Source: Liolophura sinensis
Taxonomy: Eukaryota; Mollusca; Polyplacophora; Chitonida; Chitonidae
DNA length: 64,000 nt
NCBI RefSeq assembly: GCF_032854445.1
Contig: NC_088300.1
Coordinates: 1,114,001-1,178,000, forward strand
Direction: 5' to 3'
In this document: positions 23,801 through 38,800 of the stretch, piece by piece
How positions within the stretch are numbered: the stretch's first letter is position 1
Layout: every line of letters starts with the position of its first letter
The notes under the pieces: generated by a model
Database searches by the model: none
Told to the model about the DNA's origin: nothing
Seen by the model: only the letters and a program-made list of their open reading frames with translations
Position numbers and translations under genes: made by a program

Positions 23801-26800
23801 GGTAGTGACCATATCACACATCTGTTCATGACTTTATCTTGGATGATCTAACCCCAAACACAGGTACTGTACACGTACCTGTATGTATACCAACACTGGT
23901 ACAGGTAATAACAGTTCACTCAGGTAGTGACCATATCTCACACATCTGTTCATGACTTTATCCTGGATGATCCACCTCAAACACAGGTACTGTACACCTA
24001 CCTGTATGTATACCAACACTGGTACAGGTAATAACAGTTCACTCAGGTAGTGACAATATCTCACACATCTGTTCATGACTTTATCCTGGATGATCCACCT
24101 CAAACACAGGTACTGTACACCTACCTGTATGTATACCAACACTGTTACAGGTAATAACAGTTCACTGAGGTAGTGGCCTTATCTCACATGTCTGTTCATG
24201 GATGATCTAACCCCAAACACAGGTACTGTATACTTGTCTTGCACAGGTAAAAAAAGACACAGTAGTCAAGATATGATGGGTTTGAATGTATGTTACCCGA
24301 ATCAAACTTATACTCACTGTTCCATTACATGTATGCTTAGGATGGTGCCGAGCCATGTACAGTGTTAGGCTGTCATTTTATTTTATCATGAACAGGACCC
24401 CGTGTACATCAGTGTTGACCCTCACGTGTTGGCCACGCCTGCCCTGGCAGATGTCAACCATGATGGGATTGTGGAAGAGCTGGTCGTACCTGTGTCCTAC
24501 TACTATGATAGCCACGATTACAGGTATGAGGTTTACATCATCACAGACCTCATCCATGGATAACAAACACAACTCTACCAGCGTTTATATCTTCCTGCAC
24601 ATTTGTTTGTGTGTACTGCTACATGTACCTGTAAGCTTTTCTTTGTTAACTTTACACTGTGTATCTTACATCATGTAGTGTGTACAGAAAAAAGGATTTC
24701 TGTGTAGTAGTATTTTGTAAAGTCATTTACTTATGTCCTTGTATTATGTTGTTTGCAATAAGCTTGCATATGCATGTAATTGTCAGTTCTTTGTGTAATA
24801 CATTTGAAAGAAGTCATTAACATGTGCATTTACTGCTTTAATAATAAGTCTTAATGTCATGTTTAAGACTTCAAAAAAAAAATTATGGTCTCAAATTGAG
24901 CCCAGGTCATCACAAAGATGACATTGTGTTTTGCTAAGATGCATACTTTAAATCTCAAAGATTAATGCTGTACAGTATTTTATCCACTTTAGTGTCGGCT
25001 TATGCAAAATATTATGTAATACATTTCACATCTTTAAGTCATATGTAGGTCATACTTATTTATTTGATTGTTGTTTTACACGTATTATTAAAATCATATT
25101 GGATGACTCCACCAATAAAACACACTTGAACCCAGCTCTTGGTGGTTTAGTGGTGATTGATTCTATAGAGGTCGGGGTTTTTGTCAGGTACCTGTACACA
25201 TACCACACTCTAGGTGTACTTCTCTTCCTCCAGCAATATGTATGATGATTTCTGAGATCTCTGCATTGTTTGTAAACCGTCTTGATTGCTTATTTTATGT
25301 GGTGTCACAGGGACTATTTTACCTGTAATGTACCTGTTCTTGGCCTTACACTTGACAGGCTATTGGAGAAATTACACACCTTATTCAATGTCAGTGAGGA
25401 AGATGTGGACAAATATCTGGTCAGTGCTGTGGTCAATGTTAATCTGACCAGTTTGCAGGTGTTACATACTGTTCATCTGGACCTAACTCAGGTGAGTCAT
25501 TGATCAGTTATGTGGTTAATGTGACCAGTCTGCAGGTGTTACGTACTGTGAATATGGACCTCACTCAGGGGAATCATTGGTCAGTGCTGTAGTAAATGTT
25601 AATCTGAACCGTCAGCAGGTGTTACACACTTTTCATCTGGATCTCACTGAGGTGAGTCATTGATCAGTGCTGTAGTCATGGGTAATCTGACCAGTCTACA
25701 GGTGTTACATACTGTTTATCTTGACCTAACTCAGGGGAATCATTGATCAGTGCTGTGGTAAGTGTTAATGTGACCAGTCTGCAGGTGTTACACACTGTTC
25801 ATCTGAACCTCACTGAGATGAGTCATTGATCAGTGCTGTAGTCATGGGTAATCTGACCAGTCTGCAGGTGTTACACACTGTTCATCTGAACCTCACTCAG
25901 GTGAGTCATTGATCAGTGCTGTAGTCATGGGTAATCTGACCACTCTGCAGGTGTTACATACTGTTCATCTTGACCTAACTCAGGGGAATCATTGGTCAGT
26001 GCTGTGGTAAGTGTTAATGTGACCAGTCTGCAGGTGTTACACACTGTTCATCTGAACCTCACTGAGGTGAGTCATTGATCAGTGCTGTAGTCATGGGTAA
26101 TCTGACCAGTCTGCAGGTGTTACAAACTGTTCATCTGGACCTAACTCAGGGGAATCATTGGTCAGTGCTGTGGTAAGTGTTAATGTGACCAGTCTGCAGA
26201 TGTTACACACTGTTCATCTGAACCTCACTCAGGTGAGTCATTGGTCAGTGCCGTAGTAAATGTTAATCTGAACCATCAGCAGGTGTTACACACTGTTCAT
26301 CTGGACCTCACTGAGGTGAGTCATTGATCAGTGCTGTGGTAAGTGTTAATCTGAACAGTCAGCAGGTGTTACATACTGTTAATCAAGACATCACTCAGGT
26401 GAGTCATTGATCAGTTATGTGGTCAGTGTTAATGTGACCAGTCTGCAGGTGTTACACACTGTTCATCTGGACCTTACTGAGGTGAGTCATTGATCAGTGC
26501 TGTAGTCATGGGTAATCTGACCACTCTGCAGGTGTTACATACTGTTAATCTAGACGTCACTCTGTTGAATCATTGATCAGTTATGTGGTCAGTGTTAATC
26601 TGACCAGTCTGCAGGTGTTACATACTGTTCATCTGGACCTAACTCAGGGGAATCATTGGTCAGTGCTGTAGTCATGGGTAATCTGACCAGTCTGCAGGTG
26701 TTACATACTGTTCATCTGGACCTAACTCAGGGGAATCATTGGTCAGTGCTGTGGTAAGTGTTAATGTGACCAGTTTGCAGGTGTTACACACTGTTCATCT

Positions 26801-29800
26801 GAACTTCACTCAGGTGAGTCATTGATCAGTGCTGTAGTCATGGGTAATCTGACCAGTCTGCAGGTGTTACATACTGTTCATCTGGACCTAACTCAGGGGA
26901 ATCATTGGTCAGTGCTGTGGTAAGTGTTAATGTGACCAGTCTGCAGGTGTTACACACTGTTCATCTGAACCTCACTGAGGTGAGTCATTGATCAGTGCTG
27001 TAGTCATGGGTAATCTGACCAGTCTGCAGGTGTTACATACTGTTCATCTTGACCTAACTCAGGGGAATCATTGGTCAGTGCTGTGGTAAGTGTTAATGTG
27101 ACCAGTCTGCAGGTGTTACACACTGTTCATCTGAACCTCACTGAGGTGAGTCATTGATCAGTGCTGTAGTCATGGGTAATCTGACCAGTCTGCAGGTGTT
27201 ACATACTGTTCATCTGGACCTCACTCAAGTGAGTCATTGGTAAGTGCTGTGGTCAGTGTTAATCTGACCACTCTGCAGGTGGTACATACTGTTCATCTGG
27301 ACCCCAGTCAGTTGAGTCATTGGTGAGTGCTGTGGTCAGTGTTAATCTGACCAGTGTGCAGGTGTTACATACTGTTCATCTGGACCTCAGTCAGGTGAGT
27401 CATTGATCAGTGCTGTGGTAAGTGTTAATCTGAACAGTCAGCAGGTGTTACATAATGTGAATCTGGACCTCACTCAGGTGAGTCATTGATCAGTTATGTG
27501 GTCATTGTTAATCTGACCAGTCAGCAGGTGTTACATACTGTTCATCTGGACCTCACTCAAGTGAGTCATTGGTCAGTGCTGTGGTCAGTGTTAATCTGAC
27601 CACTCTGCAGGTGGTACATACTGTTCATCTGGGCCTCAGTCAGGTGAGTCATTGGTGAGTGCTGTGGTAAGTGTTAATCTGACTAGTCTGCAGGTGGTAA
27701 TACTGTTCATCTGGACCTCAGTCAGGTGAGTCATTGATCAGTGCTGGGGTCAGTGTTAATCTGACCAGTCTGCAGGTGTTACATACTGTTCGTCTGGACC
27801 TCAGTCAGGTGAGTCATTGATCAGTGCTGTGGTCAGTGTTAATCTGACCAGTCTGCAGGTGGTACATACTGTTCATCTGGACCTCAGTCAGGTGAGTCAT
27901 TGGTGAGTGCTGTGGTCAGTGTTAATCTGACCAGTCTGCAGGTGGTACATACTGTTCATCTGGACCTCAGTCGGGTGAGTCATTGGTCAGTGCTGTAGTA
28001 AATGTTAATCTGACCAGTCAGCAGGTGTTACACAATGTTCATCTGGATCTCACTGAGGTGAGTCATTGATCAGTTATGTGGTTAATCTGACCTGTCCGCA
28101 GGTATTACATACTGTTCATCTGGACCTCACTCAGGTGAGTCATTGATCAGTGCTGTAGTCATGGGTAATCTGACCAGTCCTCAGGTGGTACATACTGTTC
28201 ATCTGGACCTCAGTCAGGTGAGTCATTGATCAGTGCTGTGGTCAGTGTTAATCTGACCAGTCTGCAGATGTTACATACTGTTCATCTGGACCTCAGTCAG
28301 GTGAGTCATTGGTGAGTGCTGTGGTCAGTGTTAATCTGACCAGTCTGCAGGTGGTACATACTGTTCATCTGGACCTCAGTCGGGTGAGTCATTGGTCAGT
28401 GCTGTAGTAAATGTTAATCTGACCAGTCAGCAGGTGTTACACAATGTTCATCTGGATCTCACTGAGGTGAGTCATTGATCAGTTATGTGGTTAATCTGAC
28501 CTGTCCGCAGGTATTACATACTGTTCATCTGGACCTCACTCAGGTGAGTCATTGATCAGTGCTGTAGTCATGGGTAATCTGACCAGTCCTCAGGTGGTAC
28601 ATACTGTTCATCTGGACCTCAGTCAGGTGAGTCATTGATCAGTGCTGTGGTCAGTGTTAATCTGACCAGTCTGCAGGTGGTACATACTGTTCATCTGGAC
28701 CTCAGTCAGGTGAGTCATTGGTAAGTGCTGTGGTCAGTGTTAATCAGACCAGTCTGCAGGTGGTACATACTGTTCATCTGGACCTCAGTCGGGTGAGTCA
28801 TTGGTCAGTGCTGTGGTCAGTGGTAACCTCGTACAGTATTTCTCATACCTTTTTTTTCGTATTTTTTTTTTGATTTTCCAGAAAAGTTTTGCAGAATGGA
28901 TTTACGAAGCTTTGTGAAAGTGGTCTTATGAACTGAATCGGTTACATTATTTGTCAGTCTCAGTTTATTCGGTTTACAGATTGGGCACATACTTAATGGG
29001 TATAATTGCACAAAAGTGTGCTGAGGTAATTTCTAACTCTTCTGAAAAGAAGAAATGAATTTTTTCTGCATATATTTTTTTGTGTGAGGATTGAATTTTT
29101 ATAATGATTATGTTAATATTATTTTAATAATTATAATATACATGTATTTGACTTTGTTATTGGAGAAGATTTACCTTATTTACCAAAAACAAGTAAATAA
29201 ATATGTACCTCCTCCAGGCATCGGCAGTTTTCCCTGGTTACCTGCTGGCCACACCCACAGTGATTGACCTGGACAGTGAAGGAGGGCCATTAGAGATTGT
29301 GGTTGGGACAGGGGCAGGTAACCTCCACGTGGTGGAGTCCTCAGGGGCTCACAGGAAGGGCTTTCCAGTCTCCACAAACAGTCTTACGTCTCAGGTATGG
29401 GATGGGTTGTGCAGCCTCTATAGACAGTGTGTTTTGAGTTAAAACTGTGGGGCTTGATTATGTTATTTTTCAACAATATATAACATGTACCGTGAATCTT
29501 GAACAATTTGTATTGTTTATTGTTATTTTTGGAGGTGTCTGTGTAAATCTTGTTTTACTAAAACTATCTTTTCATGAATATAAATATATAAGGTGGTGTG
29601 AATTACATATGTAAAGTCTGTGCACTATGGACATGCACCTGTATTGTGTAGTCCTGTGTCCCCTGTAGGTGGTTGTTGCAGAGCTGCTGGGAGATGGCAG
29701 GTTACAGCTTGTTACCGTTGATCCCAGCGGTAATGTGGCTTGTCACAACAGAGAAGGGCAGCTGGTCTGGGAGGCGGAGGTGTCCGGTCCAGTCATCTCC

Positions 29801-32800
29801 GGGATGAGGCTGTCTGACATAAATGGGGATGGGAAAGTAGACATTGTCATTACAACACAGGAAGGGTAAGATTTATTGTGGACAGAGTTGTGGTGGACAG
29901 GGGCAGAGTTTTGGTGGATGTGGACAGAGTTATGATGGATAGGGACAGAGCTGTTGTGGACATGGACAGAGTTATGATGGACATGGACAGAGTTATGATG
30001 GACATGGACAGAGTTATAATGCACAGCTCTGTCCCAGTGGTGGACGGGGACAGATATGGTGGACAAACAGAGTTGTGGTGGGCAGGGAGACAGTTATGAT
30101 TGACAGGGACAGAGTTATGATTGACAGGGACAGAGTTATGATGAACAAGGACAGAGTTGTGGTGGGCATGGAGAGAGCTGTGATGGACAGGGACAGAGTT
30201 ATGGTGGACAAAGACAGAGTTATGGTGGACAGAGACAGAGTTATGGTGGATAGGGACAGAGTTATGATGGACAAGGACACAGTTATGATGGACAGGGACA
30301 CAGTTATGGTGGACAGGGACACAGTTATGGTGGACAGTGACAGAGTTATAGGGACAGGGACAGAGTTATGATGGACAGGGACAGAGTTATGATGGACAAG
30401 GACTCAGCTATGGTGGACAGGGACACAGTTATGGTGGACAGGGACAGAGTTATGGTGAACAGGGACAGAGTTATGATGGACAAAGACAGAGTTATTGTGG
30501 ACAGAGACAGAGTTATGATGGACAGGGACAGAGTTATGATGGACAGGGACAGAGTTATGATGGACAAGGACACAGTTATGGTGGACTGAGACAGAGTTAT
30601 GGTGGACATGGACAGAGTTATGGTGGATAGGGACAGAGTTATGATGGACAAAGACAGAGTTATTGTGGACAGAGACAGAGTTATGATGGACAGGGACAGA
30701 GTTATGGTGGACAAGGACACAGTTATGGTGGACAGGGACAGAGTTATGGTGGACAGGGACAGAGTTATGGTAGACAGGGACAGAGTTATGGTGGACATGG
30801 ACACAGTTATGATGGACAGGGACACAGTTATGGTGGACAGGGACAGAGTTATGGTGGACAGGGACAGAGTTATGATGGACAAAGACAGAGTTATGGTGGA
30901 CAGGGACAGAGTTATGGTGGACAGGGACAGAGTTATGATGGACAAAGACAGAGTTATGGTGGACATGGACAGAGTTATGGTGGACAGGGACAGAGTTATG
31001 ATGGACAGGGACACAGTTATGGTTGACAGAGACACAGTTATGATGGACAGGGACAGAGTTATGGTGGACAGGGACACAGTTATGGTGGACAGGGACACAG
31101 TTATGGTGGACAGGGACAGAGTTATGATGGACAGGGACAGAGTTATGGTGGACAGGGACACAGTTATGGTGGACAGGGACAGAGTTATGATGGACAAGGA
31201 CACAGTTATGGTGGACATGGACAGAGTTATGGTGGACAGGGACAGAGTTTTGGTGGACAGGGACAGAGTTATGATGGACAAAGACAGAGTTATGGTGGAC
31301 AGAGACAGAGTTATGGTGGACAGGGACAGAGTTATGGTGGACAGGGACAGAGTTATGATGGACAAGGACACAGTTATGGCGGACAGGGACACAGTTATGG
31401 TGGACAGGGACAGAGTTATGATGGACAAAGACAGAGTTATGGTGGACAGGGACAGAGTTGTGGTGGATAGGGACCGAGTTATGATGGACAGGGACAGAGT
31501 TATGATGGACAAGGACACAGTTATGGTGGACAGGGACAGAGTTATGATGGACAAGGACACAGTTATGATGGACAAGGACACAGTTATGGTGGACAGGGAC
31601 AGAGTTATGATGGACAAGGACACAGTTATGGTGGACAGGGACAGAGTTATGATGGAGAGGGATAGCGTCTAAGAGGACAGATAGAGGTATAGTTGACAAG
31701 AACAGTTTTAGTGGATATGAACATGTTATGACTTGCTGTAGTTGATCTGACCATCCTGGTATTGCTATATGTATGGCAGTACTACGTAAATGTGAAGCAT
31801 GCTTGTCATTACTTTTACTTTTCATGAACTGGTTACAATACTACCTGCATACCTCTGTACATATGGAGTTTCATGAACTGGTTACAATACTACCTGCATA
31901 CCTCTGTACATATGGAGTTTCATGAACTGGTTACAATACTACCTGCATACCTCTATACATATGGAGTTTCATGAACTGGTTACAATACTACCTGCATACC
32001 TCTGTACATATGGAGTTTCATGAACTGGTTACAATACTACCTGCAAACCTCTGTACATATGGAGTTTCATGAACTGGTTACAATACTACCTGCATACCTC
32101 TCTACATATGGAGTTTCATGGACTGGTTACAATACATACCTGCATACCTCTGTACATATGGAGTTTCATGAACTGGTTACAATACTACCTGCATACCTCT
32201 GTACATATGGAGTTTCATGAACTGGTTACAATACTACCTGCATACCATGTACATATGGAGTTTCACGAACTGGTTACAATACTACCTGCATACCTCTGTA
32301 CATATGGAGTTTCATGAACTGGTTACAATACTACCTGCATACCTCTGTACATATGGAGTTTCATGAACTGGTTACAATACTACCTGCATACCTCTGTACA
32401 TATGGAGTTTCATGAACTGGTTACAATACTACCTGCATACCTATGTATGTATGGAGTTTCATGAACTGGTTACAATACTACCTGCATACCTCTGTACATA
32501 TGGAGTTTCATGAACTGGTTACAATACTACCTGCATACCTCTGTACATATGGAGTTTCACGAACTGGTTACAATACTACCTGCATACCTCTGTACATATG
32601 GAGTTTCATGAACTGGTTACAATACTACCTGCATACCTCTGTACATATGGAGTTTCATGAACTGGTTACAATACTACCTGCATACCATGTACATATGGAG
32701 TTTCATGAACTGGTTACAATACTACCTGCATACCTCTGTACATATGGAGTTTCATGAACTGGTTGCAATACTACCTGCATACCATGTACATATGGAGTTT

Positions 32801-35800
32801 CATGAACTGGTTACAATACTGGTTGCAATACTACCTGCATACCATGTACGTATGGAGTGTCATGAACTGGTTACAATACTACCTGCATACCTCTGTACAT
32901 ATGGAGTTTCATGAACTGGTTACAATACTACCTGCATACCTCTGTACATATGGAGTTTCATGAACTGGTTACAATACTACCTGCATACCATGTACATATG
33001 GAGTTTCATGAACTGGTTACAATACTACCTGCATACCTCTGTACATATGGAGTTTCATGAACTGGTTACAATACTACCTGCATACCATGTACATATGGAG
33101 TTTCATGAACTGGTTGCAATACTACCTGCATACCATGTACATATGGAGTTTCATGAACTGGTTACAATACTACCTGCATACCATGTACATATAGAGTTTC
33201 ATGGACTGGTTACAATACTACCTGCATACCTCTGTACATATGGAGTTTCATGAACTGGTTACAATACTACCTGCATACCTCTGTACATATGGAGTTTCAT
33301 GAACTGGTTACAATACTACCTGCATACCTCTGTACATATGGAGTTTCATGAACTGGTTACAATACTACCTGCATACCATGTACATATGGAGTTTCATGAA
33401 CTGGTTACAATACTACCTGCATACCTCTGTACATATGGAGTTTCATGAACTGGTTGCAATACTACCTGCATACCATGTACATATGGAGTTTCATGAACTG
33501 GTTACAATACTACCTGCATACCATGTACATATGGAGTTTCATGAACTGGTTGCAATACTACCTGCATACCATGTACATATGGAGTTTCATGGACTGGTTA
33601 CAATACTACCTGCATACCATGTACATATGGAGTTTCATGAACTGGTTACAATACTACCTGCATACCATGTACATATGGAGTTTCATGAACTGGTTGCAAT
33701 ACTACTTGCATACCTCTGTACATATGGAGTTTCATGAACTGGTTACAATACTACCTGTATACCTCTGTACATATGGAGTTTCATGAACTGGTTACATATG
33801 CAGATATTGCACTTGTGACACATGGATACACACATATGGAGTTTGTGTACAGTGTAGCACAGGGCTCTACCTAGTACACTGTGTTAAATATGCTATGTAG
33901 CTGGTTTTGGAAGTGTAACAATTTTTTAAAACTGAAGTAACAAATTTTCACTAAACATGACAAATATGTACATGTGATAATTTTGTACTTTGTTTCAGAT
34001 CTATCCATGTGCTTTCTGGTGATTCAGGGAGCGAACTCTCTGGTTGGCCTGTAACCCTGGGGTTTCCTGTCACAGCCAATGTCCTCATCAGCAGACTGTC
34101 CAAACTCACTCCTCACTCTGTAGATATGGTGAGCATATAGTAACACTCTGTCCTCTCTATGTTCTCTGTTACTCTGGGGTTTACTGTCACAGCCAATGTT
34201 CTCATCAACAGACTGTCCAAACTCACTTCTCACTGTGTAGATATGGTGAGCAGATAGTAACACTCTGTCCTCTCTATGTTCTCTGTTACTCTGGGGTTTA
34301 CTGTCAGAGCCAATGTTCTCATCAACAGACTGTCCAAACTCACTTCTCACTGTGTAGATATGGTGAGCAGATAGTAACACTCTGTCCTCTCTATGTTCTC
34401 TGTTACTCTGGGGTTTCCTGTCACAGCCAATGCCCTCATCAACAGACTGTCCAAACTCACTCCTCACTCTGTAGATATGGTGAGCATATATTAACACTCT
34501 GTCCTCTCTATGTTCTCTGTTACTCTGGAATTTACTATCACAGCCAATGTTCTCATCAACAGACTATCCAAACTCACTTCTCACTGTGTAGATATGGTGA
34601 GCAGACAGTGGCGCACTGTCCTCTCTGTGTTCTCTGTTAGTCTGGGGTTTACTGTCACAGCCAATGTCCTCATTAACAGACTGTCCAAACTCACTTCTCA
34701 CTGTGTAGATATGGTGAGCAGATAGTAACACTCTTTCCTCTCTATGTTCTCTGTTACTCTGGGGTTTCCTGTCACAGCCAATGCCCTCATCAACAGACTG
34801 TCCAAACTCACTCCTCACTGTGTAGATATGGTGAGCATATAGTAACACTCTGTCCTCTCTATGTTCTCTGTTACTCTGGGGTTTACTGTCAGAGCCAATA
34901 TTCTCATCAACAGACTGTCCAAACTCACTTCTCACTGTGTAGATATGGTGAGCAGATAGTAACACTCTGTCCTCTATATTTTCTCTGTTACTCTGGGGTT
35001 TACTGTCAGAGCTAATGTCCTCATCAACAGACTGTCCAAACTCACTTCTCACTGTGTAGATATGGTGAGCAGATAGTAACACTCTGTCCTCTCTATGTTC
35101 TCTGTTACTCTGGGGTTTACTGTCACAGCCAATGTTCTCATCAACAGACCGTCCAAACTCACTTCTCACTATGTAGATATGGTGAGCAGATAGTAACACT
35201 CTGTCCTCTCTGTGTTCTCTGTTACTCAGGAGTTTACTGTCACAGCTAATGTCCTCATCAACAGACTGTCCAAACTCACTCCTCACTGTGTAGATATGGT
35301 GAGCAGATAGTAACACTCTGTCCTCTATATTTTCTCTGTTACTCTGGGGTTTACTGTCACAGCTAATGTCCTCATCAACAGACTGTCCAAACTCAGTCCA
35401 TGCTCTGTAGATATGGTGAGCAGAGAGAAACACACTGACCTCTCTGTGTTCTCTGTTACTCTGGGGTTTACTGTTACAGCCAATGTCCTCATCAGCAGAC
35501 TGTCCAAACTCACTTCTCACTGTGTAGATACAGTGAGCATATAGTAACACTCTGTCCTCTATATGTTCTCTGTTACTCTGGGGTTTACTGTCACAGCTAA
35601 TGTCCTCATCAACAGACTGTCCAAACTCACTTCTCACTGTGTAGATATGGTGAGCAGATAGTAACACTCTGTCCTCTCTATGTTCTCTGTTACTCTGGGG
35701 TTTCCTGTCACAGCCAATGCCCTCATCAACAGACTGTCCAAACTCACTCCTCACTGTGTAGATATGGTGAGCATATAGTAACACTCTGTCCTCTCTATGT

Positions 35801-38800
35801 TCTCTGTTACTCTGGGGTTTACTGTCAGAGCCAATATTCTCATCAACAGACTGTCCAAACTCACTTCTCACTGTGTAGATATGGTGAGCAGATAGTAACA
35901 CTCTGTCCTCTATATTTTCTCTGTTACTCTGGGGTTTACTGTCACAGCTAATGTCCTCATCAACAGACTGTCCAAACTCACTTCTCACTGTGTAGATATG
36001 GTGAGCAGATAGTAACACTCTGTCCTCTCTATGTTCTCTGTTACTCTGGGGTTTACTGTCACAGCCAATGTTCTCATCAACAGACCGTCCAAACTCACTT
36101 CTCACTATGTAGATATGGTGAGCAGATAGTAACACTCTGTCCTCTCTGTGTTCTCTGTTACTCTGGGGTTTCCTGTCACAGCCAATGCCCTCATCAACAG
36201 ACTGTCCAAACTCACTCCTCACTCTGTAGATATGGTGAGCAGATAGTAACACTCTGTCCTCTCTATGTTCTCTGTTAGTCTGGGGTTTCCTGTCACAGCC
36301 AATGTCCTCATTAACAGACTGTCCAAACTCAGTCCATGCTCTGTAGATATGGTGAGCAGAGAGAAACACACTGACCTCTCTGTGTTCTCTGTTACTCTGG
36401 GGTTTACTGTTACAGCCAATGTCCTCATCAGCAGACTGTCCAAACTCACTTCTCACTGTGTAGATACAGTGAGCATATAGTAACACTCTGTCCTCTCTAT
36501 GTTCTCTGTTACTCTGGAGTTTACTGTCACAGCTAATGTCCTCATCAACAGACTGTCCAAACTCACTTCTCACTGTGTAGATATGGTGAGCAGATAGTAA
36601 CACTCTGTCCTCTCTATGTTCTCTGTTACTCTGGGGTTTCCTGTCACAGCCAATGCCCTCATCAACAGACTGTCCAAACTCACTCCTCACTGTGTAGATA
36701 TGGTGAGCATATAGTAACACTCTGTCCTCTCTATGTTCTCTGTTACTCTGGGGTTTACTGTCAGAGCCAATATTCTCATCAACAGACTGTCCAAACTCAC
36801 TTCTCACTGTGTAGATATGGTGAGCAGATAGTAACACTCTGTCCTCTATATTTTCTCTGTTACTCTGGGGTTTACTGTCACAGCTAATGTCCTCATCAAC
36901 AGACTGTCCAAACTCACTTCTCACTGTGTAGATATGGTGAGCAGATAGTAACACTCTGTCCTCTCTATGTTCTCTGTTACTCTGGGGTTTACTGTCACAG
37001 CCAATGTTCTCATCAACAGACCGTCCAAACTCACTTCTCACTATGTAGATATGGTGAGCAGATAGTAACACTCTGTCCTCTCTGTGTTCTCTGTTACTCA
37101 GGAGTTTACTGTCACAGCTAATGTCCTCATCAACAGACTGTCCAAACTCAGTCCATGCTCTGTAGATATGGTGAGCAGATAGTAACACTCTGTCCTCTCT
37201 ATGTTCTCTGTTACTCTGGGGTTTACTGTCACAGCCAATGTTCTCATCAACAGACCGTCCAAACTCACTTCTCACTATGTAGATATGGTGAGCAGATAGT
37301 AACACTCTGTCCTCTCTGTGTTCTCTGTTACTCAGGAGTTTACTGTCACAGCCAATGTCCTCATCAGCAGACTGTCCAAACTCACGTCTCACTGTGTAGA
37401 TACAGTGAGCATATAGTAACACTCTGTCCTCTCTATGTTCTCTGTTACTCTGGGGTTTACTGTCACAGCTAATGTCCTCATCAACAGACTGTCCAAACTC
37501 ACTTCCCACTGTGTAGATATGGTGAGCAGATAGTAACACTCTGTCCTCTCTATGTTCTCTGTTAGTCTGGGGTTTCCTGTCACAGCCAATGTCCTCATTA
37601 ACAGACTGCCCAAACTCAGTCCATGCTCTGTAGATATGGTGAGCAGAGAGAAACACACTGACCTCTCTGTGTTCTCTGTTACTCTGGGGTTTACTGTTAC
37701 AGCCAATGTCCTCATCAGCAGACTGTCCAAACTCACTTCTCACTGTGTAGATACAGTGAGCATATAGTAACACTCTGTCCTCTCTATGTTCTCTGTTACT
37801 CTGGGGTTTACTGTTACAGCTAATGTCCTCATCAACAGACTGTCCAAACTCACTTCTCACTGTGTAGATATGGTGAGCAGATAGTAACACTCTGTCTTCT
37901 CTATGTTCTCTTTTACTCTGAGCTTTACTGTCACAGTTAATGACAGTAGTTATATTGTAACCAGCTTGTAAAGCAGTTTAAAATAATTGATTAGATGTTT
38001 GCTTTATTTCCATTGTTCTTTGAATGCACTGATGAGAGATTACTGTGTTAATTGGTTCCCTTAGGATATGTTTATTAAGTGATAAATTATGATAGAGTGT
38101 AATGGTGTACATGCAGTAGGTACATGTAACGGCTGTAAATGTCTACATATACATCCATGTAGGTACATGTACATGTAAGTTGTAGAAATTTATTGCTGTA
38201 TACTTGTATATCTACACTGTTTATCACTGATATGAGACTTTCAGCATTTTGTCTTCCTGTCTTCTCCCAGATTATCCTCACAGATGATGGCAGCATACAC
38301 CTGGTGTCCAGTGATCATCACTGCAGAAAACATATTCCAATTGGTGAAACCTCATTGGTCCAGGTCTTGTCACATGACCTGATCAGCCAATCAGAAGGCC
38401 TTGAGTTACTGATCGCCACCAAGGATGGGACATTGTTGTGCTTTGGTGTTGGTTATGGGCATGTGCAAAGTCTGAGTGACAATGGTGGGAGTGTGGAGGA
38501 TAAAGTGCACTCTGTCCCTGCTGACCTCAAAACTTACAATGACTTTTATTATGGACAAAACAAGGTAATGTGTTTAAAGGATTAGAATTAGGTAAATGTT
38601 TAGCCTACTTTTACATGTACATGTTAAAAGTGTTAGCTGCTGAATGTAATGTGTAAGTCAGACTTCATGAATGTCGAGAAGAATTTGGAAGACTGTCCGA
38701 TTCAGACATCTTCCAGCTTTAATGCAGTGTAGTGCCAAGCTCTATACATGTATCTCCATCAGGTTATATCTCGTGTGTACAGTATAGTGCCAGGTCATAT

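Noticed and set aside
30346-31825. Long Ser/Leu/Thr- or His/Val-rich ORFs on the - strand and Met-Asp-Arg repeats on the + strand
   Set aside because: They lie in the 21-bp array inside an intron of the DEX1-like gene. All frames are open by periodicity.
34564-37890. 1108-codon ORF on the - strand
   Set aside because: It lies entirely in the 117-bp array, whose period is a multiple of three. The opposite strand explains the sequence as copies of exon 9 plus intron. No non-repetitive flanking coding sequence exists.
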